From positions 310,001-374,000 of the forward strand of contig NZ_JALJXJ010000006.1 in the NCBI RefSeq assembly GCF_024170005.1: DNA of 64,000 nucleotides, read 5' to 3'. The stretch's first letter is position 1, and each line of letters begins with the position of its first letter. This DNA comes from Azospirillum lipoferum. Lineage in GTDB: Bacteria; Pseudomonadota; Alphaproteobacteria; Azospirillales; Azospirillaceae. Shown here in pieces: positions 17,124 through 25,314 of the stretch. The notes beneath the pieces are model-generated. The model ran no database searches. It saw only the letters and a program-made list of their open reading frames with translations, and had not been told where the DNA came from. The translations under genes and the position numbers were made by a program.

Positions 17124-19084
17124 TGCCCGATGGTCGCGGTATCGGTCCAGCCGATGACGGTCCCCTCGACGGCCTGCCGGGTGGGTCGCCCGGATCGTCG
17201 CCCGGATCGCCGCAGCGCGGTCTACTGCGCTTCATCACCTGCGGTTCGGTGGATGACGGCAAATCGACCCTGATCGGCCGCCTGCTCTACGACAGCCGGC
17301 AGCTGTTCGACGACCAGATCACCCAGCTCGACGGGGCATCCCGGCGCTTCGGCACCACCGGCAGCGGGCAGCTCGATCTGGCCCTGCTGGTCGACGGGCT
17401 GGCCGCCGAGCGCGAGCAGGGCATCACCATCGATGTCGCCTACCGGTTCTTCTCCACGTCCCGCCGCGCCTTCATCGCCGCCGACACGCCGGGGCATGTG
17501 CAATACACCCGCAACATGGCGACCGCCGCCTCGACGGCCGACGTCGCGGTGCTGCTGGCCGATGCCCGCAAGGGCGTGTTGCCGCAGACCCGCCGGCACA
17601 GCCTGATCGCCCATCTGCTGGGCGTCCGGCAGATCGTCCTGGCGGTCAACAAGATGGATGCGGTGGACTGGGATCCCGCGGTCTTTGAAGCCATCGCGGC
17701 GGAATACACCGATTTCGCCGGGCGGCTCGGCATCGGTGCCGTGACCTGCATCCCGCTGTCGGCGCTGACCGGCGACAATGTCTGCTCCCCCTCTCCGGCA
17801 GTCGGCTGGTATCGCGGGCCGTCGCTGCTGGGATTCCTGGAAACGGTGGAAAGCGCCGATGGACCGGCCGGACCGTTCCGCATGCCGGCACAGTGGGTGA
17901 ACCGGCCGCACGCCGATTTCCGCGGCGTGGCCGGCACCGTGGCGGCGGGGCGCGTGCGGCCGGGCGATCCGGTCGTCGTCCTGCCCGCCGGCCGCGCCGC
18001 CACGGTGGCGCGCATCGTCACCATGGACGGCGACCTGGACGAGGCGGTCGCCGAACAGGCGGTCACCCTGGTGCTGGCCGAGGATGTCGATGTGGCGCGC
18101 GGCGACCTGCTGGCCGCCGCCGAAGCACCGGTTCCGGTGACCGACCGCCTCGAAGCCCGCATCCTGTGCCTGGACGACGGCGCCCTGCTGCCCCACCGCT
18201 CCTATTTGCTACAGATCGGCACGGCGATCGTCGGCGCGCGGATCGCCGCCTTCGTTCACGCCATCGATGTCGACACGCTGGAACAGCGGCCGGCCGGGGA
18301 ACTGGCGGCCAACCAGATCGGGCTGTGCCGTGTTGTCCTCGACCGTCCGGTGGCATGCGAGACCTATCGGGAGAGCCGCGACCTCGGCGGCTTCATCCTG
18401 ATCGACCGCGTGAGCAACGCGACGGTCGGCTGCGGCATGGTCACCGCCACCCGCTGGGCGGCATCGGACCTGCACCCGCACCCGATGGTGGTGGACCGCG
18501 CGGCCCGTGCGGCAGCCAACCGCCAGCAGCCGTGCGTGCTCTGGTTCACCGGCCTGTCGGGGGCCGGCAAATCGAGCGTCGCCGACCGGGTGGAGCAGGA
18601 GTTGCACCGGCGCGGCCACCGGACCATGAGCCTGGATGGCGACGCCCTGCGCCACGGTCTGGGCCGCGATCTCGGTTTCACCGACGCCGACCGCCGCGAG
18701 AATGTCCGCCGCGTCGCCGAGGTGGCCCGTCTGATGGCCGAAGCCGGCCTGATCGTGCTGGTCAGCCTGATCGCCCCCTTCCGCCGCGACCGCGAGGCGG
18801 CACGGCTCTGCATCGGCGAAGGCGATTTCATCGAGATCTTCGTCGACGCGCCGCTCGACATCTGCGAAGGGCGCGACCCCAAGGGCCTGTACCGCAAGGC
18901 GCGGGCCGGCACGCTTCCCGGCTTCACCGGCATCGACAGCCCCTATGAAGCCCCGGTCGAACCCGACCTTCACCTTCACGCCGACCGCGAGACGCCCGAG
19001 CAGCTCGCCCGGCGGGTCGTCGCCCATCTCGACGCGCGCGGCGCCCTGGCCCCCTTCCCCCAGCCGATTTCCCATCTGGAGTGA
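17123..19084 (+). CDS. cysNC: Bifunctional sulfate adenylyltransferase GTPase subunit / APS kinase
   Basis: 653 residues, a CysN-CysC (NodQ-type) fusion. The CysN part has the GTPase motifs GSVDDGKST (about residue 41), DTPGH and NKMD, followed by EF-Tu-like beta-barrel domains. The CysC part begins near residue 465 with P-loop FTGLSGAGKSS and continues with LDGDALRHGL and DPKGLYRKARAG. With CysD it converts sulfate and ATP to PAPS. An N-terminal extension of about 32 Gly/Pro/Ser/Asp-rich residues (GGSPGSSPGSP) precedes the G domain. It overlaps cysD by 1 nt and is followed after 6 nt by a methyltransferase gene. Confidence 0.95.
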   Translation: MPDGRGIGPADDGPLDGLPGGSPGSSPGSPQRGLLRFITCGSVDDGKSTLIGRLLYDSRQLFDDQITQLDGASRRFGTTGSGQLDLALLVDGLAAEREQGITIDVAYRFFSTSRRAFIAADTPGHVQYTRNMATAASTADVAVLLADARKGVLPQTRRHSLIAHLLGVRQIVLAVNKMDAVDWDPAVFEAIAAEYTDFAGRLGIGAVTCIPLSALTGDNVCSPSPAVGWYRGPSLLGFLETVESADGPAGPFRMPAQWVNRPHADFRGVAGTVAAGRVRPGDPVVVLPAGRAATVARIVTMDGDLDEAVAEQAVTLVLAEDVDVARGDLLAAAEAPVPVTDRLEARILCLDDGALLPHRSYLLQIGTAIVGARIAAFVHAIDVDTLEQRPAGELAANQIGLCRVVLDRPVACETYRESRDLGGFILIDRVSNATVGCGMVTATRWAASDLHPHPMVVDRAARAAANRQQPCVLWFTGLSGAGKSSVADRVEQELHRRGHRTMSLDGDALRHGLGRDLGFTDADRRENVRRVAEVARLMAEAGLIVLVSLIAPFRRDREAARLCIGEGDFIEIFVDAPLDICEGRDPKGLYRKARAGTLPGFTGIDSPYEAPVEPDLHLHADRETPEQLARRVVAHLDARGALAPFPQPISHLE

Positions 19085-19090
19085 CATCCC

Positions 19091-20068
19091 ATGAGCGACC
19101 AGTCTGTCGATACGCCGGCGCCCCCGCCGGTGCACGATGTCCATTTTTCCGTCGCGATGCATCTGAGGAACCTTCTGCGGCTCGACCGTACCTTCAGCAT
19201 CAAGCAGGCGGTGCGGGCGGCGGTGAAACCCGGCGACCGGGTGCTCGACGCCGGATGCGGCATGGGGATCCTGTCTTTCCTGGCGCTGGAGGCCGGCGCG
19301 TCCGAGGTGATCGCCGTCGACCGCGATCACGTCGATCTCGCCCGTGCGCTGGCGCGGGCCAACGGCTATGGCGACCGCATCCGCTTCCTGGAAGCGGATC
19401 TCACCACCGTCGACTCCTCTCAGGTGCCCGGCCTGTTCGACGTGCTGTTCGCCTTCATCTACACCAACCACATCGTCGTCGACGAGCCGCGTTCGGCCAC
19501 CGTGTGCGCCCTGCGCCGCCGCTTCGGCAAGCCGGGCTGCGTGACGGTGCCGAACCGCGTCCGCTATCTGGCGATCCCCTGCGACTGGCCGCAGATCGAC
19601 GCCTTCTCCGAACTGGCCGATCTGCGGCGGTCCGTCACCGATCTGGAAAACCGCTACGGCCTCCGGTTCGGCCCGCTGCTCGACGCGATGACCACCGAGC
19701 TGTGCTACAACCGGTCGCGGCCGGTGACCTTCGGCGATTATGACTGGTCGCCGGGATTCACCAACGGCGGCTACCGCCATCGGCGCGGGGGCGGGCGCTT
19801 CCTGGGGGATCCGACGCCGGTCGAGGATATCCGCTATGACACCGGGGCTTCCTTCGCGCGTCTGCCCGAGCGTGCTTCGCTCACCATCCAGTCCGCCGGC
19901 ACGTTGAACGCGGTGATGTGGGTGCAGGAGCTGTGGTTCAACGACTTCCTGATCTGGTCGACCGAAGTGTTCAGCCCGCTCGCTTCCGCGGTTCCGGTGC
20001 GCGCCGGCGAAAAGGTGGCGGTGGCGCTGGACGACGCCTGGCGCTCGACCAACAGCCTGTCGATCTGA
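19091..20068 (+). CDS. Class I SAM-dependent methyltransferase, PRMT-like
   Basis: 325 residues. Motif I is VLDAGCGMGILSFLALEAGA (about residues 49-68), followed by acidic post-I VIAVDRD and motif LFDVLFAFIYTNHIV. The order (methyltransferase fold, then a C-terminal all-beta half with NFxWSP-like and WFNDFLIWS segments) resembles protein-arginine-methyltransferase-like enzymes, but the double-E loop is not evident: FAFIYTNHIVVDE replaces it. It follows cysNC by 6 nt and is the last gene before a strong hairpin, so it belongs to the sulfation operon. The substrate could be the sulfated product or the sulfation acceptor; neither is known. Confidence 0.75.
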   Translation: MSDQSVDTPAPPPVHDVHFSVAMHLRNLLRLDRTFSIKQAVRAAVKPGDRVLDAGCGMGILSFLALEAGASEVIAVDRDHVDLARALARANGYGDRIRFLEADLTTVDSSQVPGLFDVLFAFIYTNHIVVDEPRSATVCALRRRFGKPGCVTVPNRVRYLAIPCDWPQIDAFSELADLRRSVTDLENRYGLRFGPLLDAMTTELCYNRSRPVTFGDYDWSPGFTNGGYRHRRGGGRFLGDPTPVEDIRYDTGASFARLPERASLTIQSAGTLNAVMWVQELWFNDFLIWSTEVFSPLASAVPVRAGEKVAVALDDAWRSTNSLSI

Positions 20069-20096
20069 TTTCACATCTGATTTCAATGGCGAGCGT

Positions 20097-20127
20097 CGGC
20101 CCGGCCGTCACCTGGACGGCCGGGCCG
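20097..20127 (+). terminator. Strong hairpin terminator after the sulfation operon
   Basis: CGGCCCGGCCGTC (20097-20109), a 5-nt loop ACCTG, then the exact complement GACGGCCGGGCCG (20115-20127): a perfect 13-bp GC stem. It is followed by CTGTTCTTG, a weak U-rich tail. It lies 29 nt after the methyltransferase stop. Confidence 0.75.
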
Positions 20128-20574
20128 CTGTTCTTGCGCTTGCCGCCGTGACCCCGATCCAGGAAATCCCTTCCTCAGTCCTGGTCCGCACACGGGCCGC
20201 CTTCTTCCGGAATTTTCCCAGCGGTGCGCCCCCACCGCACAGTGCGGCGGGATGCCCCGCCCTGCTCCCGCAGGCCGGAAGCAAGACTATATTTTTGCAG
20301 ATCGAGAAAAACTGGTTCCCATAATTTTAAAATCCGAATTCTTGACAGACCGCAGTGTCGATTCGGAAAATGAACTCCCTTCCGCCTGGAGGCGGAGGAT
20401 CGGGTTTTACCCGCTTCATCAAGAAGATGCGGCCGGGCCTGCCACGGGTACGGCTTCGGACAAGCACCAACGACGCGATCCACGGTTGGACGGCTCTCCA
20501 TCGGAGGCCCTCGCCGAAGGATCTTGCATGAACGAACGGGGCTTTCGGGCGTCCTTCAGGGAGACAAGAGATCC
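20128..20574. other. Intergenic region upstream of the Liv-type operon
   Basis: About 450 bp with no supported gene. The best promoter candidate is TTGACA at 20342-20347, with an 18-bp spacer to GAAAAT (20366-20371); the -10 is only a partial match. The stretch around 20285-20345 is AT-rich relative to its surroundings. Small frames here lack ribosome sites. Confidence 0.35.
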
Positions 20575-21726
20575 ATGCGTTTTTTCAATATGATGGTGGG
20601 CGTCGTCTGCGCGCTGGCGATCGGGGCGTCGGCCGCGCAGGCGCCGGCCGCGGACCCGGTGAAGGTCGGGGCGGTCCTGTCCCTGACCGGCAGCGCGTCG
20701 AGCCTGGGCGACCCGGAACTGAAGACCCTGGAAATGATGGTCGACCAGACCAACAGGGCCGGAGGTCTGCTGGGACGCCTGGTCGAACTGGTCCATTACG
20801 ACGACGGCAGCGAGCCTGGCAAGGCCAATGTCCTGGCCAAGCGCCTGATCGAGGACGACAAGGTTGACATGCTGATCGGCGGCACCACCACCGGCGCCAG
20901 CATGGCGATGTACCCGCTGATCGAACGGGCGCAGATCCCGTTCATCTCGCTCGCCGGCGCCCTGGTGATCGTCGAGCCGGTCAAGCGCTGGATGTTCAAG
21001 CCCGCCCATCACGACCGGATGGTCGGCCAGCGGGTGATGCTGGACATGAAGGCCAGGGGCTACACATCCATCGCCATGCTGTCGGACACCAGCGGCTTCG
21101 GCCAGTCCGCCCGCAAGGAGATGCTGAACGTCGCCCAGAAGGTCGGCATCACCGTGGCGGTGGACGAGACCTTCAACCCGAAGGACACCGACGTCACCAC
21201 CCAGCTGGCGAAGATCAAGAACACCCCCGGCGTTCAGGCCCTGTTCGTCGTGACCTTCGGCCAGGGTGCGGTGGTCGTGACCAAGAACATCGCGCAGCTC
21301 GGCATCGAGTTGCCGCACTATGAAACCTCGGGCGTGGCAACGCGGGAATATATCCGTCTCGCCGGGCCGGCGGCCGAAGGGGTGCGCCTGCCGGCACCGG
21401 TGCTGATGGTCGCCGCCGACCTGCCCGACAGCGATCCGCAGAAGAAACTGTCCGTCGATTACGTCAGGGAGTACGAATCCCGCTACCAGACCGACGTGTC
21501 GTCCTTCGGCGCCTATGCCCGCGATGCCTGGCATATCTGGGTCAATGCGGTGACGCAGGCCAGAAGCGTCGACAAGGCCAAGGTCCGGGATTTCATCGAG
21601 AACACGACGGGCCTGCCCGGAACGTCCGGCATGATCAACATGTCGCCCCAGGACCATCTGGGCCTCGACATCTCAGCCTTGAAGATCGTCACGGTGAGGA
21701 ACGGCAAATTCGCGATCGCCGACTGA
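20575..21726 (+). CDS. Branched-chain-amino-acid-type ABC transporter, periplasmic binding protein
   Basis: 383 residues with a Sec signal peptide (MRFFNMMVGVVCALAIGASAAQA, cleavage near residue 23) and a mature Peripla_BP_6 (LivJ-type) fold: VGAVLSLTGSASSLGDPE at the start, LIEDDKVDMLIGGTTTGAS, and TDVTTQLAKIKNTPGVQALF. It captures the ligand for the permeases encoded downstream. Liv-type binding proteins also bind aromatic acids and amides, so indole-3-acetate or a related aromatic is a reasonable guess given the iac genes 6 kb away; this is inference. The start has GGGAG 12 nt upstream, a little far. Confidence 0.92.
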   Translation: MRFFNMMVGVVCALAIGASAAQAPAADPVKVGAVLSLTGSASSLGDPELKTLEMMVDQTNRAGGLLGRLVELVHYDDGSEPGKANVLAKRLIEDDKVDMLIGGTTTGASMAMYPLIERAQIPFISLAGALVIVEPVKRWMFKPAHHDRMVGQRVMLDMKARGYTSIAMLSDTSGFGQSARKEMLNVAQKVGITVAVDETFNPKDTDVTTQLAKIKNTPGVQALFVVTFGQGAVVVTKNIAQLGIELPHYETSGVATREYIRLAGPAAEGVRLPAPVLMVAADLPDSDPQKKLSVDYVREYESRYQTDVSSFGAYARDAWHIWVNAVTQARSVDKAKVRDFIENTTGLPGTSGMINMSPQDHLGLDISALKIVTVRNGKFAIAD

Positions 21727-21758
21727 GCCGTCTTCATCGTCCGCTCCCGCTCCGGTCC

Positions 21759-21780
21759 GCCGCGCCTGCCGGGACGCGGC
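21759..21780 (+). other. Small hairpin between the binding-protein gene and the first permease gene
   Basis: GCCGCG (21759-21764) pairs with CGCGGC (21775-21780) around a 10-nt loop. Such stems often follow binding-protein genes and raise the ratio of binding protein to membrane parts. The stem is short, so this is tentative. Confidence 0.3.
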
Positions 21781-21823
21781 GCGAGGGGACGCGCCGGCAC
21801 GTCGCCGAGAGGAAAAGGACCCC

Positions 21824-22699
21824 ATGCTGCCAGAGCTTCTTCAATTCATCCTGTCGGGCATGACGCTGGGCGCCATGTACATGCTGTCGGCGCTCGGCTT
21901 CTCAATGATCTACAACGCCAGCGGCGTGATCAATTTCGCCCAGGGCGAGTTCATCATGGTGGGCGGCATGGCGGCCTCCTTCCTGTCGGCGGCGGGCGTG
22001 CCCCTGCCGCTGGCGTGCGTCGCGGGAGTGATGATCGCCGGGCTGGTCGGCGGTCTGGTGGAGCGCATGGCAGTCGCCCCTGCCCGCGACGCCGAGGTCG
22101 CCAGCATCATCATCATCACCATCGGCGTGTCGATGATCCTGCGGGGGCTGACCGAGATCCTGCTGGGCAAGAGGCCGCACGCCCTGCCGCATTTTTCCGG
22201 CGAAGCGCCCCTGGCGCTGCTGGGGGCGACCATCCTGCCGCAAAGCCTGTGGGTGCTGGCGGCCGGTGCGCTGATCGTGCTGGGGCTGTCCCTGTTCTTC
22301 GGCCGCACCCGCATCGGCAAGGGCGTGCTGGCGACATCCTACGACCGGCTGGCGGCCCAGCTGGTCGGCGTCGACGTCCGCCGGGTGCTGACGCTCAGCT
22401 TCGCGCTGTCGGCGGTGATCGGTGCCGTCGGCGGCGTCGTGATCGCCCCGATCTCCACGGTGGCCTACGACACCGGCATGATGCTGGGGTTGAAGGGCTT
22501 CGTGGCGGCGACGCTGGGCGGTCTGGGCAGCGGGCCGGGTGCCGTGTTCGGTGGCCTGTTCCTGGGCCTGATCGAGGCATTGACCGCCGGCTATGTTTCC
22601 TCCGCCTACAAGGACGCGGTGCCGTTCGTCCTGGTCTTCATCGTCCTGGTGCTGCGTCCGCAAGGGCTGCTGGGCGCCAAACCGACGGATCGGATCTGA
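21824..22699 (+). CDS. livH: Liv-type ABC permease, LivH family
   Basis: 291 residues, with about eight hydrophobic helices. Family landmarks are SALGFSMIYNASGVINFAQGEF near the start and GLKGFVAATLGGLGSGPGAVFGGLFLGLIE near residue 225. It pairs with LivM to form the inner-membrane channel. It is separated from the binding-protein gene by 97 nt and from livM by 3 nt. Confidence 0.93.
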   Translation: MLPELLQFILSGMTLGAMYMLSALGFSMIYNASGVINFAQGEFIMVGGMAASFLSAAGVPLPLACVAGVMIAGLVGGLVERMAVAPARDAEVASIIIITIGVSMILRGLTEILLGKRPHALPHFSGEAPLALLGATILPQSLWVLAAGALIVLGLSLFFGRTRIGKGVLATSYDRLAAQLVGVDVRRVLTLSFALSAVIGAVGGVVIAPISTVAYDTGMMLGLKGFVAATLGGLGSGPGAVFGGLFLGLIEALTAGYVSSAYKDAVPFVLVFIVLVLRPQGLLGAKPTDRI

Positions 22700-22702
22700 C
22701 CC

Positions 22703-23728
22703 ATGACCCATCATCCCGACCAGTCATTGCCGCGCAGCCGGCAATCCATTTCGGGGCCCATCCTGGGCCCCGGCTCGAGGCGCGTCGTCGGACTGGCGGC
22801 GCTGGCCGCCGTCGTGGCGCTGTTGCCGCTGCTTCTGCCCAACGCCTTCTATTTCGACGTGGCGATCCGCATCGCCATCCTGGCGGTGAACGGCATCGCC
22901 CTCAATCTGCTGATGGGCTACACCGGCCAGATCAGCCTGGGCCATGCCGGCTTCTTCGGACTGGGGGCCTATGGCTCCGCCGTGCTGACCACCCATTTCG
23001 GCTGGGCGCCACTGCCGGCCCTGCTGGCGGCCGCCGGGCTGACGGCGGTGATCGCCTGGGGGGTGGCACGGGTCATCCTGCGCCTGCGCGGCCATTATCT
23101 CGCCATGGCCACCCTGGGGCTGGGCATCATCATCTCCATCGTCCTCGGCAACGAGGCCGCCTGGACCGGTGGTCCCGACGGCATGCCGGTGGACGGCTTC
23201 AGCCTGTTCGGGCTGACGCTGTCGGGCGAACGGCAATGGTACTGGGTGTTCGGCGGCCTGCTGATCGCCACCGTGATCCTGGCGCAGAACCTCATCGATT
23301 CCCCCGCCGGGCGGGCGTTGCAGGCGCTGCACGGGTCGGAGACCGCGGCGTCGGTCGCGGGCATCGACGTCGGGCGCCGCAAGATCGCCGTGTTCGTCCT
23401 CTCCGCCACCGTCTCGGCGATGCTCGGCAGCCTGTCGGCCCATTATTCCGGATACATAAACCCCGGCATCGCCGGTTTCCTGCAATCGGTGGAACTCGTC
23501 ATCATCGTGGTTCTGGGCGGCATGGCGTCGATCTACGGATCGATCTTCGGCGCGGTGGTCATGGGCCTGCTGCCGCAGATCCTGGCCGGCTACGAGGGCT
23601 GGGATTCGGTGCTGTTCGGGGTGATCCTGGTGGTGACGATGATCTTCCTGCCGCGCGGCGTCGTTCCCAGCCTGGCGACGCGCCTGCGCTCCGCCGGCGT
23701 CACGGGCAAGGGAGGTGCCGCATGCTGA
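22703..23728 (+). CDS. livM: Liv-type ABC permease, LivM family
   Basis: 341 residues. NGIALNLLMGYTGQISLGHAGFFGLGAYGSA (about residues 60-90) and the EAA-like loop ETAASVAGIDVGRRKIAVF (about residue 213) are diagnostic for LivM. It has an N-terminal cytoplasmic extension of about 30 residues. Its end overlaps the livG start (ATGCTGA), implying coupled translation. Confidence 0.93.
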   Translation: MTHHPDQSLPRSRQSISGPILGPGSRRVVGLAALAAVVALLPLLLPNAFYFDVAIRIAILAVNGIALNLLMGYTGQISLGHAGFFGLGAYGSAVLTTHFGWAPLPALLAAAGLTAVIAWGVARVILRLRGHYLAMATLGLGIIISIVLGNEAAWTGGPDGMPVDGFSLFGLTLSGERQWYWVFGGLLIATVILAQNLIDSPAGRALQALHGSETAASVAGIDVGRRKIAVFVLSATVSAMLGSLSAHYSGYINPGIAGFLQSVELVIIVVLGGMASIYGSIFGAVVMGLLPQILAGYEGWDSVLFGVILVVTMIFLPRGVVPSLATRLRSAGVTGKGGAAC

Positions 23729-24486
23729 CGGTCGCCAACCTGTCCAAGCGGTTCGGCGGGGTTCACGCGGTTCAGGATGTGAGCTTCACCATTCCCAGGG
23801 GCTGCGTCTATTCGGTGATCGGGCCGAACGGCGCCGGCAAGACGACGCTGTTCAACCTGATCTCCGGCCTCTACACGCCGACCTCCGGCTCGATCGGTTT
23901 CGAGGGGCAGGAGATCGGCGGTGCCGCACCCGACCAGCTGGCCCGGCGGGGCATGAGCCGCACCTTCCAGAACCTGCAGATCTGCCGGAATCTCAGCGCC
24001 ATCGACAATGTGATGGTCGGCGCCCATCTGACGCTCAATTCCTCCATGGTCGCCGGAATGCTCCGCTGGCCGGGCCTGTCGCGCGCCGACAGGGCCTGCC
24101 GCGAACGGGCCGCCGCCCTGATGGAGCGGGTGGGCTGCGGCGCCTTCATCAGGGCCGACGCAGCCGCGATGCCCTATGGCGCCCTGAAGCGGCTGGAGAT
24201 CGCCCGCGCCCTGGCGTCGGAGCCGAAGATCCTGTTCCTGGACGAACCGGCGGCGGGGCTGAACCACACCGAAACCCACGGGATTCAAACCCTGGTGGCG
24301 GATTTGGCCCGGTCGGGGCTGACCGTGGTGGTGGTGGAACACGACATGAAGCTGGTGATGAGCGTGTCCGACCGCATCCTGGTCCTGAACTACGGCCGCC
24401 GTCTGGCCGAGGGCACGCCCAGCGAAATCCGCGAAAACCCGGAGGTGATCGCCGCCTATCTGGGCGCCGACGCCGAGGAGGACTGA
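23722..24486 (+). CDS. livG: Liv-type ABC transporter ATPase, LivG family
   Basis: 254 residues. Walker A is GPNGAGKTT and the Walker B region is ILFLDEPAAGLN; LivG hallmarks RGMSRTFQNLQICRNLSAIDNVMVG and a C-terminal EGTPSEIRENPEVIAAYLG are present. The ABC signature is degenerate: MPYGALKRLEIARAL instead of LSxGxQ, a change common in LivG proteins. The start at 23722 has GGAGG just upstream and overlaps livM; the much longer in-frame extension is a shadow. Confidence 0.93.
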   Translation: MLTVANLSKRFGGVHAVQDVSFTIPRGCVYSVIGPNGAGKTTLFNLISGLYTPTSGSIGFEGQEIGGAAPDQLARRGMSRTFQNLQICRNLSAIDNVMVGAHLTLNSSMVAGMLRWPGLSRADRACRERAAALMERVGCGAFIRADAAAMPYGALKRLEIARALASEPKILFLDEPAAGLNHTETHGIQTLVADLARSGLTVVVVEHDMKLVMSVSDRILVLNYGRRLAEGTPSEIRENPEVIAAYLGADAEED

Positions 24487-24491
24487 CGACC

Positions 24492-25244
24492 ATGCGCGCA
24501 CTTGCCATCATCGAGTCGAAACCACAGGCGGCAGGGGATGCATTGCTGACGGTCGATGGGCTGACCAGCGCCTACAGCCGCATCCAGGTCCTGCACGGCG
24601 TGTCCATCCAGGTTCCTCCGGGAGAGCTGGTGGCCCTGGTCGGCGCCAATGGTGCCGGGAAGACCACCTTGCTGCGCTGCATTTCCGGCGTCCAGCCGAT
24701 ATCCGCCGGATCCGTCCTGATGCAGGGCAAGCCGATTACCGGCGCCAGCGCCGATGCGCGGGTGCGCGCCGGCGTCTGTCAGGTGCCGGAGGGGCGGCAT
24801 GTCTTCGCCCCCATGACCATCGAAGACAATCTGCGCATGGGTGCCCATACCCGTCCGGCGGCGGAGATCGCGGACGGGCTGGAGGAGGTGTTCACCCTGT
24901 TCCCGGTGCTGCGCGAACGGCGCCATCAGCCCGCCGGGGTGCTGTCGGGCGGCCAGCAGCAGATGGTGGCCCTGGGCCGCGCCCTGATGGGCAAGCCCAG
25001 GCTTCTGTTGCTGGACGAACCGAGCATGGGGCTGGCGCCGCTGATCGTCGCAGACATCTTCCGCATCATCCGCATGCTGCGGGACACGGGCATGACCATC
25101 CTGCTGGTGGAACAGAATGCGCGGGCGGCACTGTCCATCGCCGATCACGCCTATGTCATGGAATCGGGGCGGATCGCCTTGCAGGGACGCGGCCGGGACC
25201 TGCTGAAGAACGACGAGGTCCGCCGCGCCTATCTCGGTATGTAG
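24492..25244 (+). CDS. livF: Liv-type ABC transporter ATPase, LivF family
   Basis: 250 residues. Walker A is GANGAGKTT, the signature is LSGGQQQMVALGRAL, Walker B is LLLLDEPSMGLAPLIV, and the typical QVPEGRHVFAPMTIEDNLRMGA segment is present. It starts 5 nt after livG. About 15 extra N-terminal residues precede the core. It is the last gene of the five-gene transporter operon and faces the porin gene across a hairpin. Confidence 0.93.
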   Translation: MRALAIIESKPQAAGDALLTVDGLTSAYSRIQVLHGVSIQVPPGELVALVGANGAGKTTLLRCISGVQPISAGSVLMQGKPITGASADARVRAGVCQVPEGRHVFAPMTIEDNLRMGAHTRPAAEIADGLEEVFTLFPVLRERRHQPAGVLSGGQQQMVALGRALMGKPRLLLLDEPSMGLAPLIVADIFRIIRMLRDTGMTILLVEQNARAALSIADHAYVMESGRIALQGRGRDLLKNDEVRRAYLGM

Positions 25245-25278
25245 GGGCGACGCCACGGAATAGCACAGCAAAGAGCAG

Positions 25279-25306
25279 TGCGGACGGGTGCATCCACCCG
25301 TCCGCA
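25279..25306. terminator. Bidirectional hairpin between livF and the porin gene
   Basis: TGCGGACGGGTG (25279-25290) and CACCCGTCCGCA (25295-25306) form a perfect 12-bp stem with a CATC loop, placed between convergent gene ends (35 nt after livF, 8 nt after the porin stop). There is no clear T-run on either side, but the position fits a shared terminator. Confidence 0.7.
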
Positions 25307-25314
25307 GCGCGTTG

